Shown in pieces: positions 1-14,501 of a stretch of DNA of 64,000 nt (position 1 is its first letter; each line of letters opens with the position of its first letter). Made by a program: the position numbers and the translations under genes. Under the pieces are notes generated by a model. The model saw only the letters and a program-made list of their open reading frames with translations, was not told the DNA's origin and ran no database searches. This DNA is from Chaetorhynchus papuensis (lineage: Eukaryota; Chordata; Aves; Passeriformes; Rhipiduridae): assembly GCA_013396525.1 (NCBI GenBank), contig VWYX01000783.1, positions 140,266-204,265 of the forward strand, given 5' to 3'.

Positions 1-3000
1 TACCAGCAGAGTAGGATTATGTGGCCCTAGGAGTAGTGAATCTGGGATGATACCAGTTATCCATCATTACTAGGTGAATGCAGCCTCTCTCACTGCACCT
101 TTACAGTGGCAAGAAACCCGAAAAGCAGGATGAAGCACAACCTTCTTGTGATTTAGCTCATCCATTTGTTTTCCTTTTCATTCAAAGCTTGATCCTTTAC
201 TGGAACTGCGTAGGTAAATCATTTGCCTCTATTGACATTGCAATCATTTTTCCACTCCTGGAAGCAAGCCTTTCTCAGTGACATCATCCAGATAAAACTC
301 AAGTGATACAGCAAGCCTATGCGTTATTTTTCAGTGGCATGACATGTTCTGTAACAATACTGGCTGAAGCATTTTCTTTGTTTTCTGTTACCACATCCAG
401 CTGTTATTCTTTTTGCAATTTGCCACCTCCCTGCCAGCTGTGTTGACCTAACTGTTAGTGCAATCGTGCTCTTAATCTGCTCAGAAAGCCAGTGTACATA
501 TATATTTGAATACAGATTATCTCTCTCATCAAAAAAAACAGCATCGCTCCTCCACCAAATGCACTGACACATCAATATGGTGGCCAGAAAACGTGACTAA
601 GTCAGCCCAGTCACTGAACACTATGTATTGTCTAAGCTGTCACCTAGGATGAGCTTGTTTGAAGGGACATTGTAGTTACTGCAGACACCCCAGCACTAAG
701 ACAGAAATTATCCCAGACAGGATCTTGCATGCTGTCCCAATTGATAAAGTTTATTTCTTATTCCTTGGAACAGCATTTTCAAGTGGTCCTGAACAGAAGT
801 ATTAATGCCTCAACTTCATATGACTTCCATAGAAATAATAAGTGCAAGCCAGTTTTTGGGGCCCTAATATGAGAAGTTAGTGGGTATGCTGACTAGCTTC
901 AGAGCAAGCAGGAGTTAAATGCTGGAGAGGAAGCAATTCTCAAGCTGCAGCAAAGATAATCATGATAATTTATCATCTGATAATCAAAGAGCACACACTT
1001 AATTCGTTCTCATTATCAATGTATTTCAAGCACAAGTACCTCAGTACAAGAGGCCTTTCTGTGCACAAGTTGCACTGGAAGGTTAAAGGGCCCCATGGAA
1101 ATGTGATGCAGTTACTTCTCCTGAATGGGTGATGTGTCGTAGTGCAGTTTGGAGGCCATCTGAGTGGCCTCCTTGTCCCCTGAATGTGGAAAAGGACCCC
1201 TGGCATCTAGAGCTGTTCTTTTAAACACTTCACTTTCCTCTAGGACAGCAGTGTCTTCTTGGAGAAATGACTGACAGGTTGTAAGAGCTGTAGGGATTTG
1301 GTTCATTAAGGAACCATCAAGAAATGAAGCTAAATCTGCAGTTTTTAATCATGTCAGAACTCCAGTTTGCAGCATCTTGGGAGTGAGAGATATCTGCAGC
1401 ATGCTAGGCATGGGCTTTTACCTCCAAAGATGTGGTTCAGAACTAAGTACAGTGTGCAGTGTCCAAAGTTGTAATTTGTACAGTTTCAACCAGTAATTTA
1501 ATATTTAATGTCACCTGAAGGCAGGTCTTTGCATAAAGCACAGAAGAACTCGTGTACCGATGTATTGAAGCCGGCTGTCATAGCCCTCCTGCATTAGGGC
1601 TCTGCAGAGAATGCCTGCATGGGCAAGGCATCCAAAAGCAAAATCAGTTACAGTAAAAGTATGACATACTTCTACCACATGCTAGTGGTAATTTTTTTTC
1701 TATGGTGATTTGCTTAATGGTTACAGGCAAAGTAAGCCATGGTTCTGGGCTGTGCTGCCAAAATGTGCTTTTACAGTAGCAGCACAAGTGCAGCTGCAGC
1801 TCACGAGCCTTGGAGCCCCAGTGCAGAGGAAGCCAGCAGATGACATCTTGCTGCTACGGCATAGACTGTTCTGTAGGGGAGCTGGCCTCACGTTCCCTGG
1901 AAACAGCCTGGAAAACATGCTCTTTGTGTACACACTCCCCCCTCCCCAGCTCTCACAGTCACAGTTGAGCTAGGAAACAAAGTCCCAGCCAAAATTCCTT
2001 AAGGGAAAGGGACCCAACTTCTTCAGGATGTGAGCCTCTGAGAACAAAAATCTCCCTGTGAGAAAAAGGCAGCTTCTTAATACAGAGGATTATAATGGTG
2101 GTGGTGGTGTTTTGTTGATATGTGAAACTGAGATTTCAAAACTTTCCACTTGATTCAGCTGTACAAAAAAGGACTTCCTGACCTCTCTCTTACAAAACTA
2201 TAGGATCTCTTTAAATTTGCAGTCACCAGGAGATCAAGGTGATGTAGCTGATGGTAGGTAAAAATGATAAATTGCTGAAAGGAACCATCTTAATTTTAGG
2301 CAGCTGTATTCTTTGCAGCTAGCAACTATTTCTTCAGTTTTTCATATCTTTCAGCAGTGTTGATCAGGTACTTAAACCTGGAGCTTCCAGTTATGTCACC
2401 AGCAGGGCTGGCACATACTGTAAGCATGGTAATAACCTGAGCACTCTGCTCCACTGTACAGCAATTAGGCAGCAGGCAGAAGACCTAAGTAAAACCGTAT
2501 GTAGGTCAAGACTACCAAGATCAATTTATTTCTGATTACCTACAAATCTTCAACATCTCAGCCTGAGATCAAGGCCATATTGTGTTAAAAGAAAGAAACG
2601 GCATGTATTGACAGTTCATTCTAATAGGGGGTTGGGCTGTTTACCTTAAAATTACTGTTGCCAGGATGCATCAAATAATTGTTACAAGAAGTGGGAAGGA
2701 AAAGTAGGTGTTAAGGTTGTAAAGATGCTGTGCATGTGTCCAGTTGTAAAGCATAGCAGAATAGAGTTCCTGGATTTGATCTCTCAGTGTATGGGCAGGC
2801 ATCCAGTGCCTTTGTGCCTCCCATCTATAAAACAGATCTAACAATCTAATTTGTCTGCAGTTGAAAGGCACTGTGCAGTGTAAATGTGCAGGTGTTACTA
2901 AGTATCAGCAGTGGCCATTGCTAGTGCAAAAAAACTGTAAAGAATGCTTATTAAACCTAGAATTTTGACCTGGATTAAGATTAAATTGGTTTGAAACAAT

Positions 3001-6000
3001 AAAGAGTTGCTGAGAAGAAAATGAAAGTTTTTATAATCCCTTGACTTCCACTGGCAAAACTGTTTGCTTCTGGTAGCGTTGTCCCTTGAGCTAGCTACCC
3101 TGTGACATTGTCAGGGCTCAGCTGCTCTTGTTTAGGATATAGTTTTTGCACATACAAGGAAAAAACCAACAGAAGACATTTCTTTCAGCTCCTTTTGGAA
3201 GGGAGCACTAGGAAAGCAATGTCTGCTCCATGGACAACAGCCAGAAATTGGTTGAGAAGTCAGGAGTAGATTAAGACTGTAACTGGGAGCAGATCCAAGG
3301 CAGCATTTCCCCCCTCCCCGTCCCTCTGCCGGTGCTGGTGTTGCACTGGCTGCTGTGGTAGGAATGCTGTGGTGTGGCAGCCGTGGGAGCGGCTGCTGGC
3401 AGCCAGGCAGTGCCCTGCTGTCCACGGCTCACTGACCCCTGCTACACTCTGGCCTTCTCTGAACGTGCTGCCCAGATGGAAAAAGCCAGCCTTCACCCTG
3501 CCCTGGAAGGAGAGCTCTTGTCAGGCTTCTAGGAAGGTTTTGCAAACAACATGAAAGGAAGCTGGAGCTGTCTGTGGAGTTCTTGAAAGCTCTTGGACAT
3601 GGCTCATGGAATGAGTGCCTAGAAAACCCGCTGGTCTTTTCATCACCTCTGTGGTTGCTTGCTTCTTTGGTAGCTTTTCCCTTTCAGAACCTCAAATCCT
3701 GGTCACTTCAACACACAAACTAGCACCATTATCTAGACTGGTTTGTCCTGGCCTGGGTGAATTCTGTTTCAGGCCACAAACAGCCTGTCAGCAGCAGGTA
3801 GGCTGCTCCAGCATTGTAACATTTTCTGGTTTTGACTAATCCTAAAGTGGGGCACCTCACAGGGGATGGCGGGCTACATCCTAATATCCACTTACTCTAT
3901 GGGTTCGCTCTGGATGATGCAGGGGAGACAGAAGGGAGACAAACAGCTGCTGTGGGTCAAATACGGATCTCAGTTATAAGAAACACAGCATAACTGGCCA
4001 CATTAAACTATTGGGATTGCACTAGAGGCTTTAGTCTGACATCAGGTACAACTCCAAGCACTTCATGAATTGGTCAGCAGCATTCAGGGACTTTTCTGAC
4101 TTGCTGGGGCCAGGGGTCTTAGACATAGCTGAGTAATTTTGTCTGAGAGAGTTACTTCATTTACTAACCTGTCTCTACATAGAAAAGGGGTTGGGTATAG
4201 AGTGAGAAAGAATATGTTCTTCATTTTGAATTCTGTTAAGTGTGGCTTCAAATTTTGTGGGGTTTTTGTACTGGTGACTTCATCTGCCATCATTAATCAG
4301 TGAGCTGTCTCAGCCCAGCAAGCTAATTTAGAGTCCCGCTTGTGCATTTGATCAGCAAATGCAAACCATGTGTAATGTCAGCAGGTCAAGCGAGGTGATG
4401 GAACATGGGATTTTCACCTCAGTTCCAGAAAGGGCCATAGTTGCTTCCAGGAAGCTGAGCTTGGCACTGGGTGTGGGCAATTGAAAAGATTTATTTCCCT
4501 GTATGAGAGCTTGTTCTAATCGAGCATTTTCCAATCAATATGTTTCTTACAGACTTTCCAAAGGCTGCATTAGGAAAGCAATTTTATTTATTTTATGACC
4601 CTGAAGCCCTGAGGGATTCGGATGTGTCAGCTTCCCAGGGTCTCTGTACTGTTTCTCTGAAAGGAGAAGGGCTGGCTAACAGGGCACCACACCAGCAAAG
4701 TCAGCATGGCAGAAACCAATGGCAGAGCTTCACTGGGTTGGTTTCTGCAGATGTCTGCACACATGGAGGCCCCAGAGCAGGCACACTGCACGGAGCATTA
4801 CCTGCACTTGTGCTCTACCTCTAATACCTTGTTCAACAGGACACCAGGAGAAATAAGCCTGTGCCTTTTATTTCGGATTACTACTGAAAAAGCTGTTTCC
4901 CCTCTGTTCCCAGCAGTGTAGGAGGCTCCCCAAAGCCTTGTCGTTCTGATTACAGGCACTTTCAGAACTTCTTAAAGGATGTGCAAACCTCACTTGTGGT
5001 CTCTTTTCCTGCCTGCCACACAACTCCTCTGTTCCCCATCCAATCGTTTTTTCCTCAACAAGACCTGTAAAGGGGCATTTTCATCTGCTGCCATGCATTT
5101 CCTTTGTACCAGTTCGTACTCACCTCCCAAATAATTCTCTCAGAGGATTAGCCAGGATTAACCTTTTTATTTTCTACCTTTGCTTATCTCTGGGGCTGGA
5201 AGTGCAGAGCCAGCTCTCTGCTGTAGGATGAGACAGTCCCTGCAACCCAACAGCAATGAATAGCCACTGCTTCTCCATTGCTTTTGGCAAGGGGCACGTG
5301 CTGGAAAGAGCAAGTGGTCAGGCACATCACTGCACACCAGACTTCTGTCCCCTGCTCGTAACTGCAAGTGCACAGACCACCAGCAGTACAGGATTTACTC
5401 TGTGGCAGGGCTACATCTTCCACATGCATGCTAACCCCAGAACAGTCCCAGAGCGCACTTATTTACACTCTCCATCTGCATGGGAATAGCTAGGCATGCC
5501 ACGGATTTCTGTCACCTCTGAGGAACTGGAAAGAATTCCTGAGACAACAAGATCCTTACCCTTCCTGCCTTTACCTTCCATGGCAGCGATAGTTGTGAAG
5601 AACTGCCGAGCACCCTGTGGGTGCTGGGTGCTTTGGGGAAATCACTTGGGGTAAGAGATGGATGCAGCAGCCCCAGCAGAGAAAGCACAGAATTGCTGCC
5701 TCAGGAGGACCTCAGTGCCCAGCCAGGCCCTCAGTTTGGAAAGCCCATCAGCGTGATCCCAGGCTGCTGCTGAGCTCAGCACAGCCCTGCTGGGGAGCAG
5801 CCTGGTGGTTGTGGTTCTGTCACGTCCGAGCATGATACCAGAACAGGGCCCCTGGTCTGCAGCAACAATCAGTGACTCCAAGCAGGGAACCAGAGAGCAG
5901 CACACACAGCACCAGGGCAATGTTGAACTGGAGCTGTTTGAAGCAGCTGTGCAGCATTTTGCACTCCAGAGCATTTCAGATGTTAACTGGCAAAGTCTCA

Positions 6001-9000
6001 TGACACCTCTTTGCATTTTGGTAGTCCAGCATTCCAAACAAAGATGTGAGATGGGAAGGGACTTTAAAATGTTGCTCTGGCAGAGCCTGAGAAAAGGATT
6101 TAAATCTCATCATATGTTTTTCTTCCAGACTGTGTTGCCTTAATGCAGAAATTAAGACCAAAACACAGCCACATGCACCTCTCCTTCTTGACATACACCA
6201 TCATATGCAGAAACACATATTATGCTTTACAGGTAACATGGAAAAATTTTGTTAAGAACAAAGAAAGAGAGCATCAGTTCCTAAAGAGTTACTTGGTAGG
6301 AGACATTCAAGTGTTCTGAACTTTTCCAGCATCATTTTCCCACTAAAGGCTCAAAGTAGCTGCAGGCTTGAGCTGGTTTCCCTGATGCTGCCAGTGATGA
6401 TGCATCTGTCCCTGGCTGTTTGGGAACCAGCTGCTGATTTGCATGCACTGGCCCCTTTGCTGTTTGCCCAACCATGCTAAGTAGTTTTTGGCGTGGGAGT
6501 GTGAACAATTCTGTCTGCCCTGCAGAAAGCGGGGATAAATGAGAGGTCTGTCTTTACCCCCTTCTCACATCATCATCCTGCCTGCCAGGCAGCCAGGCGT
6601 GAGGATGGAGAGCGCAGCTGAAGTGGAACAAAAAGTTAGATGAAACTTACTATGAATGCTGTTTCCATCGTGCTTCTTGTCCTGTGGCTGTGTCCTCATC
6701 TCGAAACTAAAGCAGAACAGCAGCTTTCAGTGGTACTGTGTATCACATTTTGCATTGGATTTGTGTCCTCAGATTGTTCCAAAATGAGTCAAGGTGGAAA
6801 CAGCCTGTGGTACGTTATACTTCACATTTTAGGTGTATGTGTTGCATACACTGAACATAGCAACTCATACTGTAAAATGCATACTCTGTCTTCCAAACCA
6901 AAGAAGAAGTTGCTGAGTGCAAGTGCTTTGCAAGATTCAAGGTTGGCTACATTTCTTCACAAAACAAACTTGTAACCCCACCAGAAGTCTGTGGTCAAGT
7001 GAAAATATTGCTGGCAATGTAGTTCTAAGTGCAAAGGTCATACTACCTGAGTGCTCTGTTTTTCTGACCTCGAAACCTTAGCATGCTTCAGTTTCCTGAG
7101 GGGCTCTCTGTCAGAAGAAGTGAACTCTTCAGAGACCATCAGCCTGAACTCTTCAGCAGACGAGTGCATTCCTGTTTGTGCCCATGTCTGTCGGTGTTTA
7201 ACAGGTTTACTGGCTACTTCTAAGTGTAAATTGCCCCATCAGCCCCTCTCCATTGTACTTTGCTTTGCTGCTTAAGAACAGAAAGGAGCAAGAGTGGATT
7301 TCTCCTGCACTCAGGATGGTTACCAGCTTGTGCCCTGCAGCATGAAAATTGATCGTTCTCATAATTTATAAGGTAGCCAGAGTAACAGGTGTTAGAAACA
7401 GGACTTCAGGTGAGGAATATGCTGCAGAAGTACATAATCTGTTAAGACACCAGTGCACCAGTGCAGCGTTAGAAAGGTGAGCACGGATTTTATTCCCTGT
7501 TTAATGCATATGAAGCTGTCAGTTTATAAACATGTCAGTAAATTATTGTATTTTACTCTGCTGGAGGTGGTGCTTGGAAACTGTCAGAAGACAGAGAATA
7601 CACTGGATCTCCCAGAGCCAGATTTTGATGGTTTGCACAGCTTTGTCTAACCTGCTTTCAGCTATTGAGTTCAAGAAGTTTTTGTTGTTGTTTGTTTTTG
7701 CACTACACAGATAGGGAGACCATGATGGGGAATGCTTGCCAGATTTCAACCAGAGGAGCAAAGGCAGAGATGGGAGCAGGTCCAGGTCTGACTCTCAGGT
7801 CAAAATTCACCCTGGGGAAGTCCACGGCCACCAAGAGATCAGTGTGGGAGAAAAGCAGCATCCCCCATGTCTGATCAGCACCTCGAGAAAGCAGCAAAAC
7901 CTTCACACTGATTTCAGCAGTCAGTTCAGGAGGCAAAACTCTGCCCTCATTTCGCAACACAGCTCTCATTTTCCTCTTTATTCTGCTTGGTAAATACCTT
8001 TGTTAGCTGGGGACAGTGCTGTTAGCTTTTGCAGAGAATAAAACCAGAGAGATAAAAAGAGCCCCTTTTCTTCCACTGTGGGCATGACAATAAAAGAAGA
8101 TGGAGAGAGGAAAATAAGAAACAGCATCCAAAGAAGAAAAATAGTATAAGTGGGATTAGGTTTTCTTTCATGGACAGTACAGGAAAGCATTTTCAGGACC
8201 TACTGATAGCAATGTACACTGTGCTGTAAAATCCCTTCAGTTGCAAAGCCAACCATCTCATGACCTTGTTTTCACAAAACCAACTACTCCTTCTTAAGAA
8301 GGGTCAAAGAAGGTGGCATTCAAGTTTAGTAGATGCTATACTGCTCATGAAAGAATTATTTTTTGAATGACAGTTTCTGAAGCACTTTCAGCAACACTGC
8401 TGTGCACCCTTAGAAAAGCCTCCTGTGACTGAACTGGTTCAGCCTCACAAAACAAATGGGCATGTGGTGGGGGCATGTTTTTTTGAGAAACTAACTTCCC
8501 AGGAAAGCAGCAGGGCAGGAAGGGAGGGAAGTGAGAGAATAAGAGATCCATCTAGGGAAAAGCAGTTCACTTATTTTATGGCACCTTATGTTTTCCAAAC
8601 ACAATGTATTTTAATCATGGGATCACCCCAGGGGTGGAGTGATGTGGCACATCCACCTACTCAGTTTAGCCATAGCCAAACAGAATTAGACTTGCTTGCT
8701 GATTCTCAGTAATTTCAAGCCAAGTGGTCCTAGGTCATATTACTCTCACAAGTTTCAGAGGTGCTGCTGAAACCCAGCAGAGACCTCATTTGCAGTGTGA
8801 AGTGTTGGGTCTGTTTCAGTTGCCAGCACAGCTCATGGGGCTTATCCCAGTCTGTGTAACTTATTTGGCTGTTCTGGATCTAGCACTGACCAGTCTAAAG
8901 CTCTCTTTGGACATGGTACTTTTGTACTAGTTAGACAGAAGACAAAAATACACTGTCACCTGCACGTGGGAAATGTTGATCTGTGTTTGTATGGGGAATG

Positions 9001-11226
9001 ATTTATTTATTACATTGTTACCTATAAGGGAGCACACACCTCTCGTGAAGTTATTGTACAACTCTGTCCTTGTCAGCCTGATTTTCACAGTGATGTTTTC
9101 TTTTGTTTCACTTTCTGGTGAAGTACACATCAGAAGTCTGGTTAGATTTCTACATGACAGTTCTCCTTTGGGCAATTTATTACTTGCATGGCATGGCAAA
9201 GAGAGAGGCAAAAGAAACCACACATGAGCTTTTCAAGCACTCCTCGGATGGTCTTTTAAAACCCTTTCATATGTTGTGGTTTGCCTGCATCATGTCTCAC
9301 TTCTTTCTCTTTTAGCTACAGCAGCAGCCTGGGGTCTGGAGTGTATTTTCTGCAGGAATAGCCCTTTATTCAGCAGAAGATGAACCTCACTCTGGCATGT
9401 TAGATGACAGTTTCCATGTCTGTGAGCAAATCTACACCTCACCCCAGTCCCTTCAAAAAGAAAGGTCCTACAGAAAATTCTGACGTCAATAAGCAGACCC
9501 TAATTCATAGGGGGAAGAGAATTTACTTCATAAATAAATAAAGGCTACCACTTGTTTCTGTAGTACAGTATTATGCTACAGTTGAAAGCCAGTGGAAATT
9601 CTTGCTGCTGTCATGCAAACATCCCTTCCTTAGGTCAGCTCTGACCCTTTCTCAGACACAATCTCAATTCCTCTTCAGAGCGAGATTCAGTTCTGTATGC
9701 AGCTGTGGCTCTGGGACTTTCCAAAGCTGTTGTCTGGGAATCTGGCAAAGCAGCAGAATGCATCTCACTTCATGTTACCTCTTGCTAAAACAGAAATAAA
9801 AGGGTTGCCTATCTGTTAAAGAAGTAAGAACCAAACCAAAACAAGACTGGTACAACTCTCCCAGGCTTCTTTTAGTGCTTGGTAGGAGGAGGGTAATCAG
9901 ATCTCAGAGAATGGTGTGCCAGGAAGGAAATTTCTTCCCATGTGCAGCATACAATCAGCCAGGTGCAATACAAGGAAGGGAGGTTCGTCTTCCTCTGAAG
10001 CATAAGGTACTGGCTCCTGCCAGAGGCTGTGTACCAGAGATCTGATCTGATATGGCAAATTTTATGTTCCTATGCACAGTGGGTAAGCTTTGTAGCAAGT
10101 CAAACAATGAGTCATCTCACGAGGGGGAAAGGAAAATAAAGCTTTTATCGCCCAGTGGATTGGAGATAATCTCTCTGCTTGGGTATAAACAGCTCTTCAC
10201 CGTGCTGCCTTCTCTCCAGGGGAAGGAAGCTATTTTAAATCTGTGTGTAGAACAGATATTGAATTGTCATACCTCCCAAGCTTCTCTGCCTGGGCCCAAT
10301 AAAGGTAGCAGGCAAAATATCTTTGATGGTAATGTGGTTGGGCCTCTGTGAGTTAAAACAATAGCCTAGGCTGTATAAGCTGTATGAGCTGGCTGGTAGA
10401 AAGGGAATGCCAGATTCTCCTTGTCACCCTGGAAAATCCGTGCCCAAACCAAATATCCCTACTGTTTTACTAAAAAATACGCTCTTACATGGACATAGTT
10501 ACATTGGTAATATTTTATTGCTATACAGGAAACACAGGCTAAAGCAGTGCCAAAGGTGGCACAGTCTTGGCCCTGGTTTTCCTCTCCCGTGTTGGGAATG
10601 GCACCTCCTCATGGAATGGCACCTGGAGGAGGGGTGGGCCTGTCTGAATACACCTCTCTCAACAACACATGTGCTGATAATCACACAGTTACAGGGGCTG
10701 TGTTTCAGCAGCCCTTCCTTACAGACCCCACCCCAGCCACCTGGAGAGAAGCCACGGCTCTCTTGCATTTGACAACTTTTCATTATTCTTGGTCCATGAA
10801 TGTACAAGGGGTGTGAAGAGAGAGCACAGCTCTCTTCCATGAAAGGATACACACCAAGGATGGATGGCACCAAGGGCTTTGCCTGCTGCCTGCTCTGTAC
10901 ATCAGATTTTCCTCAAGTGGAGGAAAATCCTTCTGCACGGTGGAAACCTGGAATGAAATAATGTCCTGTGAGCTTTCTTCAGGATGCTGAGACAGTTCTA
11001 GTTTCTCAGTATATCACAGATAAACCAAAGTGCCTAAAATAACAAAGTATTTTGCAGTCCAATGTGTAGAGTAATCCTGCACCAGCATGACATTCCTCTC
11101 CTACACTTTCCCTTGAGCCTTTGTACATTATGCTGTGGGGAGAAAGGGTGGATTCAGTGATGTTTGCCTGTGTTCCTGTGCCTCGTCTGCATCTGGTAAC
11201 AGAACCATGGTCTCTTTCTGGCACAG
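1..11226 (+). other. ETV6: ETV6 intron 2 (3' portion), non-coding
   Basis: This 11.2 kb stretch precedes the exon 3 acceptor, so it is the 3' part of the intron between exons 2 and 3. Its many short frames on both strands have no recognisable domains and no conserved family match. I saw no clear retroposon, tRNA or CpG island. An octamer-like ATTTGCAT lies at 6437-6444. The human gene is known to use an alternative promoter/exon in this intron, but I cannot point to an equivalent here. Confidence 0.7.
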
Positions 11227-11391
11227 GTTTGCAGCCGGTTTACTGGAGCAGGGAAGATGTGGCACAGTGGCTCCGGTGGGCGGAGAAGGAGTTTTCCTTG
11301 AGGCCCATTGAAAGCAACACCTTTGAGATGAACGGCAAAGCTCTGCTGCTCCTGACCAAAGAGGACTTTCGATACAGGTCCCCTCATTCAG
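11227..11391 (+). CDS. ETV6: ETV6 exon 3: start of PNT/SAM domain
   Basis: This 165-bp exon has the same length as human exon 3. It starts after the acceptor TTTCTGGCACAG, with the last two bases of codon 55 (human numbering), and ends with one base of a glycine codon before the donor gtgagg. It encodes most of the PNT (SAM-like pointed) domain, including LQPVYWSREDVAQWL, the FSLRPI segment and NGKALLLLTKEDF. This domain drives head-to-tail polymerisation. The interface alanine equivalent to human A93 (in GKALLLL) is kept, as is the lysine equivalent to the SUMO-acceptor K99 (LTKED). Differences from human are conservative (for example I to V and D to E near the start). In human leukaemias this domain is the part that dimerises kinase fusions. 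The frame is fixed by protein similarity across both splice junctions, and antisense frames over this exon are shadows. Confidence 0.96.
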
Positions 11392-14366
11392 GTGAGGATT
11401 ATTTACAGAAGCTGTGATTGGAAAGAGAAGAAGCTGCAACAAAAGCTGAAGAGGGTCAGAGGAGGAAACAATCACCTTTGCTGGGGTGGACTGGGAAAGG
11501 AGGGCAGAGACACTTGTATGAGGCAAGGACAAAAAGGACAAAGAGGAAAGGAAGTCCTGATACACCTGAGTTGTAGGCATATTTGAATGCAAATCCAAAC
11601 CCAAACATCCAACCTGTTTATAGTTAAAACTCCCTGCAGAGCTCCCAGAAAGCAAGCTGCTCCAGCAGCATTTTGTGACTTCCAGCTCTTCCCTGTAAAG
11701 GCTTATCTGTTCACAGACTCAACTACAGCAGCAAGTTAATCAAGTGCTCCAGACTCTTTAAGCAGCCCATATTAGCATTTTGCCTCACAGTTGTCTTGGC
11801 TGAGGTGCTGCTAAAAGTGACTGCAAAACTCCTTCCTTGGGGACTTTGCCTCTATTTAACAGCCCCTGTGGGTTTTGCTTTACTTTACCGTATTCTCACA
11901 TGTGCTGGAGTCCAGCCCACAGCACAGCACAGACAGGTGTGCGAATCAGCCTGCCTATTGCTCAAATTATGTCTTCATTTATTCACAAAGGAGATTTAGA
12001 AATTTGTGTGTTGCCTGCCTCTATTTGTATCCCCTGTGGTCTGTCTGCTCCAGTTTTACAGTCAGAGTAAGCCTCTGCTCTCCTTTGTCAGGGGTGTTTA
12101 ACTAAATATGAATCGTGAGCTTTCTTTTTTTGTGACCATATGAGGTACTCCTGTTAAATATAAAGGCTTGCACTTCAATCACTATGGGTGATCAAAGAGC
12201 TTGGACTGAGTGGTGACAGAATTGCTGTGAGGAGGCTTCCAGTGCAAGGCTCACAAGGTGCAGGAGTACAGCTGGTGCTGCTTGGATCCAGCTGATAATC
12301 AAGCTGTGGGTCTAATTCTGCACCAACCTGCTTGGCCACTCTCCACAACCATTCTCTTGCAGAATCTGCCTCACAAACTGTTGCTTACGTTCAGTGTATA
12401 TAAAGTTTTTAAAGTGTGTGCTTCAAATCCAGGACTAATTTTTTATGGAAGAAGAGACCAAACATTAATGACTGTTGTTACTGTAGTACATTAGTGAGAA
12501 CTGATGCCTAGAAATGTCTTGGTTTTTTGTTTTTTTGGGGTTTTTTTTGGTTTGTTTTGTTTTTTGTTTTTTTGTTTTTAATTCTGGTACACCACTTGGA
12601 ATGATTTCCTTAAAAATTAGCCCTGCTTGAAGCAAAAGGAGTATTGAAAGCAGGGATACGGGCAAAGACTGCAAGGGACACTTTTATGTATGTGGTCTGC
12701 AACTCCCCTTCCTGCCTGCAAGTTATGCCCCTATTCTTCCCCTTGTGTGCTGTGAGGGCACTTGAAATAAGCAGGATTAAAAATGCTTGTAGGCTGGAAA
12801 TAGAGTGTTCCCAGAGAAGAGCCTCTGACTTGTAAAATCTCGCTTTATTCAGAAGGTTAAGCTGAATTTGGAACAAAGTAATCCAGCTAAAGGCCTCCTC
12901 CCTTGCATTTTGTCTCTTCCTTCTCTCCAGGTATTCCCCACTGATAATAAACCTTGTGGAGGATATCTGAGTCAGTCCCTAAAAATTTAGATAACTGTAG
13001 GTAAAGGGACATTACCTCAGCATTTCCCAGAATTAAGTGTACGTGAAATTTAAGAACTGTGAAATAATGTTTGCCACAGAGGCATTAAGTTTTTCCAGAC
13101 TGAAGCCACATGAAAGCTGTATCGTTTCCCCTCATGGTTAAAGCAGGAGGAGGGCATCCACTCCCACAGTCTTGCCAATAAAGGGCTCACAGCTGTTCCG
13201 TTCAGGGCTGCCCAGGGAAGGGAGGCAGCAGGGGAGGGAGGGAGTGCCAAACGCTTTTCACCATCCTTACATTGCTGCATCTGGGTGATGCAGGAGTCCC
13301 AGCTATTTCATTAGGTAAAAAAAAAAAAACCCACAGACAGCTTTATGGACTTTTCACTAGTCTGTCAGGCCAATCAAAAGAAGTACAAATTTGCTACCTT
13401 ATTGCTCAGAGTGTTATAGCATTAGTTATTTCTGATTATGCCACTGTTGCATTCAGTGATGAAAATCATGTGGTAAAATCACTTTTTAGACTTTCATGTA
13501 ACTGGGTGCTCAAGGCTTTGTTTTTAATTAGGTTTTCAGATATTGCAATCACCTTTTAAAAATGCCCTAAAGTCACTGCTGAGACAGTAAAAGCACCCAA
13601 GATGTTAAAAATAAAGGAAGCTGAACTATGGAAAGCAGTATGGCTTTAACTGTTTCACACCAAGAAACTCAAGTTGCCCACAAATAAGAGTATTGGCAGT
13701 TTACAGAGACAAGGGACAAATGGTGCACAGCCTACAATCTCATAGAAACAACTACTAAAAAAACCCCATGCTTGGGAAAACACTCCCAGAAAATCTAAGG
13801 TTTCCTAAATGAAACTTCACTAACTTCATTTTCAGATAATACGTAATTGTTGCAACCTGTTCCTCTGTAATATCAGCAGTGACAAACAGAAGAGAGCAGG
13901 CAGAATGAAAAGTCAACAGACTTCCTACCCTGTGATGTACAATTTTACTTTGAAATGTGCTACCAGTTACACCAGACCGAATGCATAAGTACCTATGTGC
14001 TTTGTGTAGATGTTGGAATAAGATCATCCATACAAGATGTAATTTATAAAAGGCACAAAATAAGCAGTTAGTGCATTGGTCTCCTGGATATTGCGGTGTT
14101 ATGTTCCATTAAGGAAAGATACAGCAATTATGGTGCCAGGGAATGTCGTTCTGTTTTGCCACAGTCACACTCAGAGGTGTGATGTGCCTTTTTTTCCTTT
14201 CAGAGGAGAACTTAGCATAGCAGTGAAATGCAGGATTTTACTGCTAGCATTTTTGGGTCTGAAAATAGCACCCAGGAGCCACGAATTCGTGCATCAGATG
14301 GCTAAATGAGTCTTCTCATCAGTTATGTACATTTTCATTTCCTTTTTCCTGCTGTTTGTCTTTCAG
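11392..14366 (+). other. ETV6: ETV6 intron 3
   Basis: This 2,975-bp GT-AG intron has donor gtgagg and acceptor tttgtctttcag. It contains a T/G-rich low-complexity patch at about 12519-12580 and otherwise unremarkable sequence with only short chance frames. From memory the human intron is roughly 14 kb, so this copy is strongly compacted. Confidence 0.9.
12519..12580. repeat. T/G-rich low-complexity tract
   Basis: This run is composed almost entirely of T with interspersed G, inside ETV6 intron 3. It has no coding potential; the purine-poor composition on this strand creates a lysine/threonine-rich artefact frame on the other strand. Confidence 0.8.
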
Positions 14367-14501
14367 GTGATGTTTTGTATGAACTCCTTCAGCATATCCT
14401 GAAGCAAAGGAAAGCTCGTATGCTCTTCACACCTTTCTTCCACCCTGGGAACTCTATCCATGCTCAGCCAGAGGTCATGTTGCACCAGAATCATGATGAA
14501 G
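14367..14501 (+). CDS. ETV6: ETV6 exon 4: end of PNT/SAM domain
   Basis: This 135-bp exon has the same length as human exon 4. It begins by completing the glycine codon split with exon 3 and ends on the first base of an aspartate codon before the donor gtaact. It encodes the last PNT helices (DVLYELLQHILKQRKAR) and the start of the linker (FFHPGNSIHAQPEVMLHQNHDE). The valine equivalent to human V112, on the second polymerisation surface, is retained, so with A93 in exon 3 both self-association faces are present. The exon is short and in phase with its neighbours, and skipping it would remove exactly 45 codons. Its acceptor has a good pyrimidine tract. Antisense frames have no support. Confidence 0.96.

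Noticed and set aside
6437..6444. Octamer ATTTGCAT as a possible alternative ETV6 promoter
   Set aside because: A single 8-mer is expected by chance in 64 kb; no TATA, CpG island or first exon is visible nearby.
6640..6975. 111-aa frame starting with a signal-peptide-like hydrophobic stretch
   Set aside because: Only the first 25 residues look secretory; the rest has no family resemblance. It lies in an ETV6 intron without splice or regulatory support.
11128..11655. 175-aa frame on the - strand
   Set aside because: It is antisense to ETV6 exon 3 plus flanking intron; the sense strand is the conserved PNT domain.
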